From Sphingomonas lycopersici (GTDB lineage: Bacteria; Pseudomonadota; Alphaproteobacteria; Sphingomonadales; Sphingomonadaceae), in the NCBI RefSeq assembly GCF_026130605.1, contig NZ_JANFAU010000012.1:1-64000 (forward strand): a DNA stretch of 64,000 nt. The letters are read 5' to 3'. Of the stretch, positions 25,438-34,169 are shown in pieces. The notes beneath the pieces were generated by a model that saw nothing but the letters and a program-made list of their open reading frames with translations, was not told where the DNA came from and ran no database searches. Made by a program: the position numbers and the translations under genes. Numbering within the stretch: the stretch's first letter is position 1; the number at the start of each line of letters is the position of its first letter.

Positions 25438-27216
25438 CTATGCCTCGCCGAACAGGTCGCGCTGCGCCTTGTCGAGTTCCTCGGCGTAGCGGCGGTGGAC
25501 ATAGGTTTCGGTGACGATCCCGAGCACCTGACCCGCCGGATCGAGCACCGCGAGCTCGTCGCTCTGCGCGGCGTCGAACGCCTTCATCACCGCACCGAGA
25601 TCCATCTCGGGGGACAGCATATCCGCGGTGGCATGCGCGAGCGCGGCGGCAGGCGCATCGGGGTCGACCCCCTCGGCAAAGGCGACCGCGGTGGCGACGA
25701 TCCCGGCATAACGATCGGCGTCGTCGACCAGCACGACGCGGCTCGTCGCGCCGAGCGGGAAGCGGCGGCGCAGCTCGGCGATGCTGATCGACGCCGGCGC
25801 ACGCGCGGTGCCGCGGCGCATCATCCGCCCCGCGGTGAGCGCCTTGGTCCAGCCGACGTCGCGCGCGCTCTTGATCGTTTCGCCGCGCAGGTGGAGGCGC
25901 CAGGTGGAGAAGCTGTAGCCGAAGAGTTCGCGGACCATCGTGCTCGAGACGAGCGAGGCGGCGAGCACCGCGCCGGTGAGGCTGAAATTGCCCGTCGCCT
26001 CGAGCACCAGCATCGCCATCGTGAACGGCCCGCCGACCACCGCCACCGCGAGCGCCGCCATCCCGACCAAGGCGGCATTGGCCGGATCGAGGATCGGCAC
26101 CCCGACGATCCACGCCAGCGCATCGGCATAGAGGTGCCCGATCAATGTGCCGAGGAACAAGGAGGCGAAGAACAAGCCGCCACGAAAGCCGAACCCGAGC
26201 GAGACGATCGACGCGAGGCTCTTGGCGACGAGCACCGCGGCGATGAACGCGATCGGCAGCGCGGTCATCATGTCGATATGCAGCGCGCTATGCCCGGCGG
26301 AGAGCACCTGCGGCGACCAGGCGGCGATCGGGATCAGCAGCACCCCGCCGAGCGCCGGGCGCGCCCAGCCCGCCAGCCAGCCGCGCGCCTGCGCCTCCAC
26401 CGCCGCCACCGCCCGCATCAGCGCGATCCCGTACAGCGCGCAGATCGCGGCCAATCCGCCATAGACGATATAGCCGAAGGTATGGATCGCCGGCCCCGGC
26501 TGGACATGGACGATATAGGGCACGACCCCGAGCCGCTGCGCGACCTGCGCCCCGGCCAGCGACGCCGCGGCGACCGGCGCGATCGCGGCGGGGGTATAGG
26601 CGCCGATGACGATCTCGAACGCGTAGAACGCCCCCGCGATCGGCGCGCCGAACGCCGCCGCGATCGCCGCCCCCGCCCCCGCGCCGACCAAGGTGCGCAT
26701 GTCGCTGCGCCGGAGGCTGAGCCAGCGCCCGCCGAGCGAGCCGAACAGCGCGCCGATCTGCGCATAGGCCGCCTCGAGCCCGACCGAGGCGCCGAAGCCG
26801 TTCGACAGCATCGTCTGCCCCGCGATCACCGCGCTGTCGGCGGCGTTCATCCGCCCGCCGTGGAGCGCATTGGCCTCGACCGCGTCGACCAGCGCGCGGC
26901 GCCGCGCGCGCACCGCCCAGCCGAACAAGGCGAGGATCGCGCCGCCGACCGGCAGGATGAGGAGCTGCGCCGGCGTGAGCCCCGGCGCGCCGCTGAGCCG
27001 GACGTCGGCCGGCAGCCCGAACAGGACATGCTGGAGCAGCCGCGCGAGGCTGCCGATCACCACCGTCGCCAGCCCCGCCGCCATCCCGACCAGGATCGCC
27101 AGCGCGACGAACGAAAATTCGCTCGCGCGCACGCGGCGACGCAACCAGCGCATCCACGCCGGGGCGCGGCGCAGCAGGCGCGGGTTGGGGGGAAGGAAAG
27201 GCGCGGCGCCACGCAT
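25438..27216 (-). CDS. ClC-family chloride channel/transporter with CBS domains
   Basis: 592 aa. A cytoplasmic N-terminus is followed by a ClC membrane core of about ten or more helices (about 35-430). Typical ClC blocks are MLSNGFGASVGLEAAYAQ and GFGFRGGLFFASLFLGT. The classical selectivity motifs are divergent (no exact GSGIP). The C-terminal ~150 residues look like a CBS-pair region (VVLVDDADRYAGIV, VLDPAGQVLGIV), which would sense adenine nucleotides. It likely carries chloride or fluoride; the ion is not determinable. It is convergent with the methyltransferase gene and divergent from the GTA cluster. Confidence 0.85.
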   Translation of the reverse strand: MRGAAPFLPPNPRLLRRAPAWMRWLRRRVRASEFSFVALAILVGMAAGLATVVIGSLARLLQHVLFGLPADVRLSGAPGLTPAQLLILPVGGAILALFGWAVRARRRALVDAVEANALHGGRMNAADSAVIAGQTMLSNGFGASVGLEAAYAQIGALFGSLGGRWLSLRRSDMRTLVGAGAGAAIAAAFGAPIAGAFYAFEIVIGAYTPAAIAPVAAASLAGAQVAQRLGVVPYIVHVQPGPAIHTFGYIVYGGLAAICALYGIALMRAVAAVEAQARGWLAGWARPALGGVLLIPIAAWSPQVLSAGHSALHIDMMTALPIAFIAAVLVAKSLASIVSLGFGFRGGLFFASLFLGTLIGHLYADALAWIVGVPILDPANAALVGMAALAVAVVGGPFTMAMLVLEATGNFSLTGAVLAASLVSSTMVRELFGYSFSTWRLHLRGETIKSARDVGWTKALTAGRMMRRGTARAPASISIAELRRRFPLGATSRVVLVDDADRYAGIVATAVAFAEGVDPDAPAAALAHATADMLSPEMDLGAVMKAFDAAQSDELAVLDPAGQVLGIVTETYVHRRYAEELDKAQRDLFGEA

Positions 27217-27297
27217 GATCGCCAGCCATGTGCCCGATGCGGGGCGATGTCCATCGGTGGGATTGGGGCGGGGATAATTAGAGGAGCCGGCAATTCC

Positions 27298-27377
27298 CGT
27301 TCGCCCTGAGCTTGTCGAAGGGCTGTCTTTCCTCCTTGGAAGGAAGGGCAGGGCTTCGACAAGCTCAGCCCGAACGG
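27298..27377. repeat. Palindromic repeat (CTTCGACAAGCTCAGG family), copy 3
   Basis: CCGTTCGCCCTGAGCTTGTC opens and CTTCGACAAGCTCAGCCCGA closes the inverted repeat, with the CTTTCCTCCTTGGAAGGAAGG loop hairpin in the centre. Confidence 0.85.
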
Positions 27378-27397
27378 TTGAGAGGTTACCCCTCTCT

Positions 27398-27506
27398 CGT
27401 CACCCCGGCCTTGAGCCGGGGTCCATCGGGAGGCAAGCGCGGGGCGAGAGGCTCTGGTCGTAGAACGTGCGGCACAATGGACCCCGGCTCAAGGCCGGGG
27501 TGACGG
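27398..27506. repeat. Palindromic repeat (CACCCCGGCCTTGAGCC type)
   Basis: CACCCCGGCCTTGAGCCGGGG on the left and CCCCGGCTCAAGGCCGGGGTG on the right form a near-perfect inverted repeat around a ~60-nt middle. It is a further repeat type in the same GTA upstream region. Confidence 0.85.
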
Positions 27507-27551
27507 CGGGTGGCGGTGGCGCGGCGAGAGAACCAAATAGGAACATTTTTC

Positions 27552-27580
27552 TTGACAGCGCGACGCTGTTTGGGTACATA
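27552..27580 (+). promoter_or_regulatory. Candidate sigma70 promoter of the GTA-like cluster
   Basis: TTGACA (27552-27557), a 17-bp spacer and TACATA (27575-27580) make a near-consensus promoter about 135 bp upstream of the first GTA gene. The surrounding stretch is notably AT-rich for this genome (AACATTTTTCTTGAC). The predicted transcript would carry a structured leader of about 125 nt. Confidence 0.7.
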
Positions 27581-27638
27581 ACGGGAACGCTGACGAATTG
27601 CGACTCGCCCCGGACGGGCGGCGAGGCGCGCGTCGGCG

Positions 27639-27684
27639 GGGAACGGGTCGGGCGCGTGGGGTTTTCCGCGCCCGGCCCGTTTCC
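27639..27684 (+). promoter_or_regulatory. Large stem-loop in the GTA leader
   Basis: An 18-bp stem pairs 27639-27656 with 27667-27684 (16 of 18 positions match, one further pair a G-U wobble) around a 10-nt loop. It ends 29 bases before the g1 ATG and is not followed by a T-run, so it is not a simple terminator. A smaller hairpin at 27604-27625 precedes it. It could act by attenuation, protein binding or masking of the AGGA ribosome binding site region. Confidence 0.6.
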
Positions 27685-27713
27685 GTTTCGGGTTCAGCGC
27701 AGGACGGGTTCAC

Positions 27714-28184
27714 ATGGACGAGGAGGGGCAAGCCGCGCCGCGGCGCGACGATCCGCGGCATTGGCCGGCGGCGAAGCGCGAGGCGTTTTTCGATATGCTG
27801 TCGGTGACCTGCAACGTGACGGCGGCGGCCACGGCGGGCGGGGTGACGGCGCGGACCGCCTATCGCTGGCGGCGGCGCGACGCGGATTTCGCTGCGCAGT
27901 GGAGCGAAGCGCTCGCGCTCGGCTATGAGGTGCTCGAACTGGCGCTGGTCGGCCAGGCGCTGGCGGGTGACGATCGCGACGCGATCGATCGCGGCGGCGC
28001 GCCGCCGGTTTCGGTGGATCTGGCGCTCAAGCTGCTCGCCCAGCATCGTCACGCGCCCGGCAAGCCCGGGCGGCGGGCGGCGCGGACGCCCGGTTATGCC
28101 GTGCCCGAGGACAGCGACCGCGCGATCCTCGCCAAGCTCGCCGTGATCGAGGCGCGGCGGGCGAAGCAGGCGAAAGACATATGA
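27714..28184 (+). CDS. GTA small-terminase-like protein (gp1 homologue)
   Basis: 156 aa. A helix-turn-helix-like segment (VTCNVTAAATAGGVTARTAYRW, around 31-52) is typical of small terminase DNA-recognition subunits. The rest is helical and charged, with a basic C-terminus (RRAARTPG, then ARRAKQAKD). Position and size match gp1 of RcGTA-like clusters, which works with the large terminase in DNA packaging. It overlaps the large terminase ATG by four bases. The assignment rests mainly on context and the HTH. Confidence 0.72.
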   Translation: MDEEGQAAPRRDDPRHWPAAKREAFFDMLSVTCNVTAAATAGGVTARTAYRWRRRDADFAAQWSEALALGYEVLELALVGQALAGDDRDAIDRGGAPPVSVDLALKLLAQHRHAPGKPGRRAARTPGYAVPEDSDRAILAKLAVIEARRAKQAKDI

Positions 28185-29509
28185 CCCGCCGCGGCGGTGT
28201 CGACCCGACCGCCGAGATCGTCGACCGCTTGCTTGCGCTGCCGCCGCGCGATCGGCTCGCGGCGATCCGCGCGATGACCCCGGCGCAGCGGCGCGAGTTT
28301 CGCGATCGCTGGGCGGCCTGGGCGCATGACGGGCAGCTTGCCCCGCCGGGCGACTGGCGGGTCTGGCTGATCCGCGCCGGGCGCGGTTTCGGCAAGACGC
28401 GCGCGGGGGCCGAATGGCTCGGTGCGCTGGCGCGTGCGACGCCGGACGGGCGGTTCGCGCTGGTCGGCGCGACGGTGGACGACGTGCGGCGGGTGATGAT
28501 CGAGGGGCCGAGCGGGCTGATCGCGCTGGCGCGCGAGCACGAGCCGCTCGACTGGCAGGCGAGCGCCGGGGTGGTGCGCTGGCCCAACGGCGCGCGCGCG
28601 ACGCTCTATGCCGCGACCGCGCCGGAGAAATTGCGCGGGCCCGAGCATCATCATGCGTGGTGCGACGAGCTCGGCAAATGGGGGCGCGGCGGCGAGGCGG
28701 CGTGGGACAATCTGATGCTGACGATGCGGCTCGGCGCGCGCCCGCGCGTGCTGGTGACGACCACCCCGCGCCCGACACGGCTGATGCGGCGGGTGATGGC
28801 CTTGCCGGGGGTGGTCGAGACGCACGGGCGCACCGCGGACAATCCGCACCTGCCGGCGAGTTTCGTCGCGGCGATGGCCGAGACCTATGCCGGGACGATG
28901 CTCGGACGGCAGGAGCTGGAGGGCGAATTGATCGACGAGGTGGCGGGCGCCTTGTGGACCCGCGGCCTGATCGAGGCGCGGCGCGTGCGGGTGGTGCCCG
29001 ATGCGGTGCGCGTGGTGGTCGGGGTCGATCCGCCGGCGGGGGTCGGCGGCGATGCGTGCGGCGTCGTCGCGGTGGCGCTGGGCGGCGACGGGCGCGGCTA
29101 TGTGCTCGAGGATGCCAGCGTGGTCGGCGCGACCCCCGAGGGCTGGGCGCGCGCGGTCGCGGCATGCGCGGCACGGCGCGGCGCGGACCGCGTCGTCGCG
29201 GAGAAGAACCAGGGCGGGGAGATGGTGCGCACGACCCTGCTCGCCGCCGATGCCGCGCTGCCGGTGCGGCTGGTCCACGCCAGCCGCGGCAAGGCGGCGC
29301 GCGCCGAGCCGGTCGCCGCGCTCTACGAGGCGGGGAAGGTGTGGCACGCCGGCGCCTTCCCCGCGCTGGAGGACGAGCTGTGCGGGCTGCAGGCGGGCGG
29401 CGGCTATGAAGGGCCGGGGCGCTCGCCCGACCGCGCCGACGCATTGGTGTGGGCGCTGACCGAGCTGATGCTCGGACGGCGCGGCGCGGCGGCGATACGC
29501 GGGCTTTAG
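28181..29509 (+). CDS. GTA large terminase (gp2 homologue)
   Basis: 442 aa. The packaging motor has an N-terminal ATPase with Walker A RAGRGFGKTRAG (65-76) and Walker B WCDELG (D162, E163). A coupling region TTTPRP (193-198) precedes the RNase H-like nuclease domain, whose first catalytic aspartate is in VVGVDPPAG (D283). In GTAs this enzyme packages random host DNA by headful cutting. The ATG overlaps gp1. It is the most reliable marker of the cluster. Confidence 0.95.
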   Translation: MTRRGGVDPTAEIVDRLLALPPRDRLAAIRAMTPAQRREFRDRWAAWAHDGQLAPPGDWRVWLIRAGRGFGKTRAGAEWLGALARATPDGRFALVGATVDDVRRVMIEGPSGLIALAREHEPLDWQASAGVVRWPNGARATLYAATAPEKLRGPEHHHAWCDELGKWGRGGEAAWDNLMLTMRLGARPRVLVTTTPRPTRLMRRVMALPGVVETHGRTADNPHLPASFVAAMAETYAGTMLGRQELEGELIDEVAGALWTRGLIEARRVRVVPDAVRVVVGVDPPAGVGGDACGVVAVALGGDGRGYVLEDASVVGATPEGWARAVAACAARRGADRVVAEKNQGGEMVRTTLLAADAALPVRLVHASRGKAARAEPVAALYEAGKVWHAGAFPALEDELCGLQAGGGYEGPGRSPDRADALVWALTELMLGRRGAAAIRGL

Positions 29510-29552
29510 GACACTAGGAGACTGGCAACAGAACGTTCAATCGAACGGTCCG

Positions 29553-29585
29553 GCACGCGCGAGCGCGGCCGGCCGTCTCGCGTGC
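29553..29585 (+). other. Hairpin downstream of the large terminase gene
   Basis: GCACGCGCGAG and CTCGCGTGC pair around a GC-rich loop, 44 bases after the large terminase stop and before the inserted spike module. No T-run follows. It could reduce read-through or protect the 3' end. Confidence 0.4.
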
Positions 29586-29652
29586 GGACCCCCCACGACG
29601 ACGGCGCAGGCCGCGTCGGCCGAACGCTCACATCCATTTCATGGAGGAGCCG

Positions 29653-29754
29653 ATGGCAAAACGACCACCCGCCACCACCGTCCCCGGCGCACTGCCGCCG
29701 GGGCCGATCGAATGGGACGGCGGCAACAGCAAAGTCGGGGGGATACAATCATGA
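29653..29754 (+). CDS. 33-aa small ORF coupled to the spike gene
   Basis: A short frame from the ATG at 29653 encodes MAKRPPATTVPGALPPGPI followed by a WDGG-containing tail, 33 residues in all. It is preceded by GGAGGAG 9-10 bases upstream, the best ribosome binding site nearby. Its TGA overlaps the ATG of the 979-aa spike gene (ATGA). The peptide is Pro/Gly-rich with no membrane segment. It is either a real small protein or a leader peptide that sets translation of the spike. I recognise no homologue. Confidence 0.5.
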   Translation: MAKRPPATTVPGALPPGPIEWDGGNSKVGGIQS

Positions 29755-32690
29755 CCATCTACACCAATATTTTGCCCAGCCAGGTCAAGGCGTTGATCAG
29801 CGGCACCGATTTTATGTCGGGCGACACGACCAAGGTCGTGCCGACCGAAACCGACACGGTGATCGACTGGGGGCTCGTCGGGGGCGGGTTCACGCCCAAC
29901 AAGGCATTTACGATCGTCTGCGAACAGGAACCGACGCTGGTTCCCGATCCGTGCGGACTGGCCGGCATCGGGGAGCCGCCGGTGAATTACCGCATGCGCG
30001 CCGTCTCGCCGGTGACGATGATCGGCGTGCTCAACCAATATAGCAGCGCGCTCAGCGGCGGGCTGTTCGATTTCAGGAACTTCAACGTCAAATTGCCGCG
30101 CGAGCCGGATTGGCTGGGGGCGGGCGAAACCTGGCCCGGCATCGGTTATACCGCGGGCGCGCTGCTGCTCTTCCGCGCGTACAACGAGAGCGCGTCCACC
30201 TTGGAAGTCCATATGGAGGACATGCATTTCGAGGGGCCGGCCGAATATCTCCCGTCCGCCAGCGACGGCTTCGGCGATTGCCCGAAAACCTATTATCAGA
30301 ACAGCATCGGGATCGCGCGCGCCGATGGCGCGAAGGATGCGGCCAACGGCTTCACCGCCTATCAGGCGACCGGCCGTGGGCTGTGGCCGGGCGAAACGAC
30401 CTATCGCAACAAGCGCTTCGACTCCGCGATCGGCACCGACGTGCTGTATAATGTCCGCGCTTATATGCCGGCCGGGCTGGTGGCGCGTGCCGCGCGCAAG
30501 GTGACGGTCAAGAACAGCAGCGTCCGCAACCTCGGTTTCGGCATCAATTTCGATTGCCCCGCCGGGAAGTCGTTCGACGGGCTGCTCGATATGGTGTGGT
30601 TCGAGAATCTGTACGGTGACTGGATTCGTACCGGGCAGATGCGGGCGCCCAATTCGATGGCGCAGACCGAGTTCCAGAAGATGCGGTTCCGCGGGATCGT
30701 GATGACCGGGTGCGGCGGCATGGCGGGCGGCGATCTGGGCAATCCGCACATCGATTTCGATCAACATCTTTCCGCAAACGGCGATTACGGCGTGCGCATC
30801 CAGATCAAGAATGCGATTAACGATGTGGGTGCGCAGATCGGCAAGCCCAACCGCTCGTCGATGCAATCGCATTTCGGCGGCGCCGGGCCGATGACCCAGG
30901 TCAAGATCTATGACAGCATGATCGCGGCGGCGCAGAACAAAGTGACCTCGCTTGACGTCCATTCGCCGCATTACGAGCGGCTGCAGGGGCTGTGGGTTCC
31001 CTCCGCGCCGACGGTGATCGACCGGACCAGCACCGGTGCGGTGCCGACGGGCAGCGGGAATCTCCTCTGGCTCGGCAAGCCGGGCTACGGGCCGGCGAGC
31101 CGGGGGCTGATCAAGGACAGCAATGCCGCGGTATTGGGGGTGACCGCCGGCGCGGCGCCGAAGCTGATCAACATCAAGACCGGCGCCGGGGTGCCGGCGG
31201 GCGCCGCGGTCGACGGCGCGGGGACGAGCGCGAGCGTCGCCGAGAGCTATAAGAAATATCGTCAGCCCTCATCACCTTATGCGACGATCGCCGAGTTCCT
31301 CGCCGCGCGCGACGATTTCAGCACGATCAGCATGCACGGCGAGCCGGCACCGGTGACGGCGGCCGAGATCGGCGTGCCGGTGACCTCGGCGCTGGAACGG
31401 CTGCATGTCGGCGATTTCGATTCGACCGCGACGATCGAGATGGTCACCCCCGGGCTCGAATGGCGCGAGGTGAGCTTCGACGGCGTGTGCGAATTGCAAT
31501 GCTGGACGAGCGCGCCGGGGACGGTGCACGACGGCAAACATCTGCAGCTGCGCGCCACCTCGGCGTCGACGGCGTCGACTGCCACGACCTTCCTCTACAA
31601 GATCGGCGGCCAGTCGCAATCGTGGAGCGTCACCACCAAGAGCGCGTGGAAATTCCCGATCTGTGCGAAGCCGGAGACCGGGCAGTGGCAGCGTTCGAGC
31701 ACCGGCACCACCGCGGTGCTGCCCGGCGCGATCGCGACGCAGAAGAAGAAGGGCATCATCTGGGCGCGCTTCGCGGTCAACCGGCCGACGGTCGACGCGA
31801 GCAACAAGAACTTCCTGATCGGCACCAGCGGTCGTACCTTCCGACCGAGCATCACGACCAATGCAAGCGGCTATTCGATCAACTGGTGCTTCGCTAGTCC
31901 TGCTGGCGGCCAAGTCGGGTCGATCAACACCGGAACGCTGAGCTACGGCGTCGTCTACGATCATTTCTTCGTCGTCGATCTGACGTTGCCGGCGAACAAC
32001 GCCGGGCTGGTGGTCTATGATGTTGCCAACCCCACCGTGCCGAAGAAAACGTTCACGACCATCAGTCAGAACGTGACGGTCGATATCGCGTGGGACTATA
32101 AGCACGCCAACAACGGCATCACCTTCGCCGACGGTATCCCGATCCCCGAATTCCACGGGCTCGGCGTCTGGGCGGGCGAAAGCCTGCTCGCGGACGACGG
32201 CACCGGCACGGGGACCAATATCGTCGCCAACCCGGGGCTGCTCTCGCCCGAAACGCTCGGCATCAACGGCATGGGGCTCACCGGGAAAAAGCCGGCGCTC
32301 TTCCTGCTCGGCGAGACCGCGGTGCGCAACCGCGGCACCGACAATGACTGGACCAGCTCGGCCACGCTCGCCAGCTATAGCTGGGCGAACCCGCCGGGGC
32401 AGGGGCCGAAACTGACGCTGGCGATCGATCCACTGCCGGTCGGCGTCACGGTCGGCGGCACCTTCACGGTGACGGTCCGTGCGATCGGTTCGAACGAGGC
32501 GTTGGCGGTGACTCCGACGCTCGGTGCGGGGCTGACCCTCGTCGGCGGGCCGAGCTTCGCGATGGCGGAGAATGCGCGCGTCGCATCGTTCGACGTTCAG
32601 GCGACCGCCGCCGGCAAGCCGACGATCTCGATCGCCAACAGCATCGGTTATGCCAATCCGCCGGCCGCGACGGTGAGAGTCGGCGCGTAA
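29751..32690 (+). CDS. Spike/fibre-like protein inserted in the GTA cluster
   Basis: 979 aa from the ATG at 29751. There is no signal peptide. Residues 1 to about 440 read like a beta-rich fibre or parallel beta-helix (repeated short strands with N/G turns, for example VKNSSVRNLGFGINFDC). A Gly/Ala-rich linker lies near 485-510. The section around 670-850 resembles a concanavalin/LamG-like jelly roll. The last ~90 residues look like an Ig-like domain (TVGGTFTVTVRAIGSNE). It is inserted between large terminase and portal, which are adjacent in other GTAs. The likely role is a receptor- or capsule-binding head spike; this is inference. Its codon choice is slightly less GC-extreme than that of neighbouring genes. 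Confidence 0.65.
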   Translation: MTIYTNILPSQVKALISGTDFMSGDTTKVVPTETDTVIDWGLVGGGFTPNKAFTIVCEQEPTLVPDPCGLAGIGEPPVNYRMRAVSPVTMIGVLNQYSSALSGGLFDFRNFNVKLPREPDWLGAGETWPGIGYTAGALLLFRAYNESASTLEVHMEDMHFEGPAEYLPSASDGFGDCPKTYYQNSIGIARADGAKDAANGFTAYQATGRGLWPGETTYRNKRFDSAIGTDVLYNVRAYMPAGLVARAARKVTVKNSSVRNLGFGINFDCPAGKSFDGLLDMVWFENLYGDWIRTGQMRAPNSMAQTEFQKMRFRGIVMTGCGGMAGGDLGNPHIDFDQHLSANGDYGVRIQIKNAINDVGAQIGKPNRSSMQSHFGGAGPMTQVKIYDSMIAAAQNKVTSLDVHSPHYERLQGLWVPSAPTVIDRTSTGAVPTGSGNLLWLGKPGYGPASRGLIKDSNAAVLGVTAGAAPKLINIKTGAGVPAGAAVDGAGTSASVAESYKKYRQPSSPYATIAEFLAARDDFSTISMHGEPAPVTAAEIGVPVTSALERLHVGDFDSTATIEMVTPGLEWREVSFDGVCELQCWTSAPGTVHDGKHLQLRATSASTASTATTFLYKIGGQSQSWSVTTKSAWKFPICAKPETGQWQRSSTGTTAVLPGAIATQKKKGIIWARFAVNRPTVDASNKNFLIGTSGRTFRPSITTNASGYSINWCFASPAGGQVGSINTGTLSYGVVYDHFFVVDLTLPANNAGLVVYDVANPTVPKKTFTTISQNVTVDIAWDYKHANNGITFADGIPIPEFHGLGVWAGESLLADDGTGTGTNIVANPGLLSPETLGINGMGLTGKKPALFLLGETAVRNRGTDNDWTSSATLASYSWANPPGQGPKLTLAIDPLPVGVTVGGTFTVTVRAIGSNEALAVTPTLGAGLTLVGGPSFAMAENARVASFDVQATAAGKPTISIANSIGYANPPAATVRVGA

Positions 32691-32784
32691 AGGTCGTCCG
32701 CCAGGTATGGGGGCGAAATGGCCCCGCTTGTGCCTCCCACGACAGGCACAGGCGGGGCGGGGTTCATTGTCCGAGGAGACCAAC

Positions 32785-33879
32785 ATGAGATTGTTCGGCT
32801 GGAAAGCCGGGCGCGACGCGTCGCGCCCGGCGCTTTCGCGGGGGCACGGCTATTTCGACGCCGCCGGGCGCTGGCCGCAGGGTTATGAGGCGCAGGTCCG
32901 CACCGGCTATGCCGCCAATGCGGTCGCGCAGCGCGCGGTGCGGCTGGTGGCGGAGAGCGTCGGCGGCGCGCCGGTCGATGCCTCGGCGCCCGATCTCGCG
33001 CGGCTGATCGGCGCGCGCGTGGCGGGGGAGCGGCTGCCCGGGGTGATCGCGGCGCAATTGCTGCTCCACGGCAATGCCTTCGTCCAGATATTGCGCGATG
33101 CGGAGGGCGAGGCGGCGGCGCTCTATCCGCTGCGCCCCGAACGCGTGACGATCGAGCTCGACGCGACCGGCTGGCCGGCGGGTTATGTCTATCGCGTCGG
33201 CGGGCGGACGACGCGGCTGGCGGCGGAGGAGGTGATCCATATCCGCAGCTTCAACCCGCTCGACGATCATTACGGGCTCGGCTGCCTCGGCGCGGCATCG
33301 GCGGCGATCGCGATCCACAATGCCGCGGCGACGTGGAACAAGGCACTGCTCGACAATGCCGCGCGCCCGTCCGGCGCGCTGGTCTACGATCCCGGCGACG
33401 GATCGGCGCTGTCGGCCGAGCAATTCGGCCGACTCAAGGAGGAGATGGAGGCGGGGTTCGCCGGGGCGGGCAATGCCGGGCGGCCGATGCTGCTCGAAGG
33501 CGGGCTGCGCTGGCAGCCGCTGAGCCTTTCCCCCGCCGATATGGATTTCATCGCGCTCAAGGCGGCGGCGGCGCGCGAGATCGCGCTGGCGTTCGGCGTC
33601 CCGCCGATGCTGCTCGGGCTGCCGGGCGACGCGACCTACGCCAATTATCGCGAGGCCAACCGCGCCTTGTGGCGCACGACCGTGCTGCCGCTGGCGGACG
33701 CGATCCTCGCGGCGCTGGCCGCGGGGCTGGCGGCGTGGTTCCCCGAGGCGCGGCTCGCGGTCGATCCCGATCGCGTGCCGGCGCTGGTCGAGGATCGCGA
33801 GCGGCTGTGGCGGATGGTCTCCGCGGCGACGTTCATCACCGATGCGGAGAAGCGCGAGATGGTGGGGTGGGGGCAATGA
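32785..33879 (+). CDS. HK97-type portal protein (GTA gp3 homologue)
   Basis: 364 aa from the ATG at 32785, preceded by GAGGAG. Twelve copies form the DNA-entry vertex joining head and tail. Typical portal blocks are VIAAQLLLHGNAFVQ (around 89-103), FNPLDDHYGLG (156-166) and FGVPPMLLGLPG with ATYANYREANRALW (about 271-298). It is short for a portal, as in GTAs. It is separated from the terminase gene by the 3.2-kb spike module. It overlaps the next gene by ATGA. Confidence 0.93.
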   Translation: MRLFGWKAGRDASRPALSRGHGYFDAAGRWPQGYEAQVRTGYAANAVAQRAVRLVAESVGGAPVDASAPDLARLIGARVAGERLPGVIAAQLLLHGNAFVQILRDAEGEAAALYPLRPERVTIELDATGWPAGYVYRVGGRTTRLAAEEVIHIRSFNPLDDHYGLGCLGAASAAIAIHNAAATWNKALLDNAARPSGALVYDPGDGSALSAEQFGRLKEEMEAGFAGAGNAGRPMLLEGGLRWQPLSLSPADMDFIALKAAAAREIALAFGVPPMLLGLPGDATYANYREANRALWRTTVLPLADAILAALAAGLAAWFPEARLAVDPDRVPALVEDRERLWRMVSAATFITDAEKREMVGWGQ

Positions 33880-34169
33880 CCGCGGGGATCCTGGCGCAGC
33901 TGATCGCGCAAGGGTCGGCGGGCGGCACCGATCTGGCGACGCTGCGCGCGATCGCCGAGGAAGCCGGCGAGCTTGCCGCGACCCGCGCGCTGACCCGGCT
34001 CGGGCTCGCCGACGAGGAGGCGGTGCGCGACGTGGCCGAGCTGCGCGCGCTGCTCGCCGCGTGGCGCGATGCCAAGCGCAGCGCGTGGAAGGCGGCGGCG
34101 GGGTGGCTCGCGGCGCTGCTGCTCACCGCGATCGCGGTCAAATTCGGGTTCGGCCAATGGGTGAAGTGA
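33876..34169 (+). CDS. DUF6127 / gp3.5-like small membrane protein
   Basis: 97 aa, overlapping the portal stop. A helical charged N-terminal part (LRAIAEEAGELAATRALTRL) is followed by one C-terminal membrane segment (about 74-90, AGWLAALLLTAIAVKFGFG). It matches the small ORF found between portal and protease in GTA clusters. Its function is unknown. It overlaps the protease start by 13 bp. Confidence 0.75.
   Translation: MTAGILAQLIAQGSAGGTDLATLRAIAEEAGELAATRALTRLGLADEEAVRDVAELRALLAAWRDAKRSAWKAAAGWLAALLLTAIAVKFGFGQWVK

Larger units (their letters stand above)
27217..27713. other. Regulatory and repeat region ahead of the GTA cluster
   Basis: This 497-bp gap holds two palindromic repeats (27298-27377 and 27398-27506), a strong promoter (27552-27580), and a structured leader with two hairpins (27604-27625 and 27639-27684) before the first GTA gene. 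I see no gene. Confidence 0.8.

Noticed and set aside
25438..27309. Large plus-strand open frames opposite the ClC gene
   Set aside because: The frame translates to low-complexity Arg/Asp/His-rich sequence, a typical shadow; the minus-strand ClC product has clear membrane segments.
27574..27588. GTAC-N7-GAAC as a LexA-like box in the GTA promoter
   Set aside because: It has one mismatch to the alphaproteobacterial GAAC-N7-GAAC/GTTC-N7-GTTC box, and such single-mismatch sites are frequent by chance in 64 kb.
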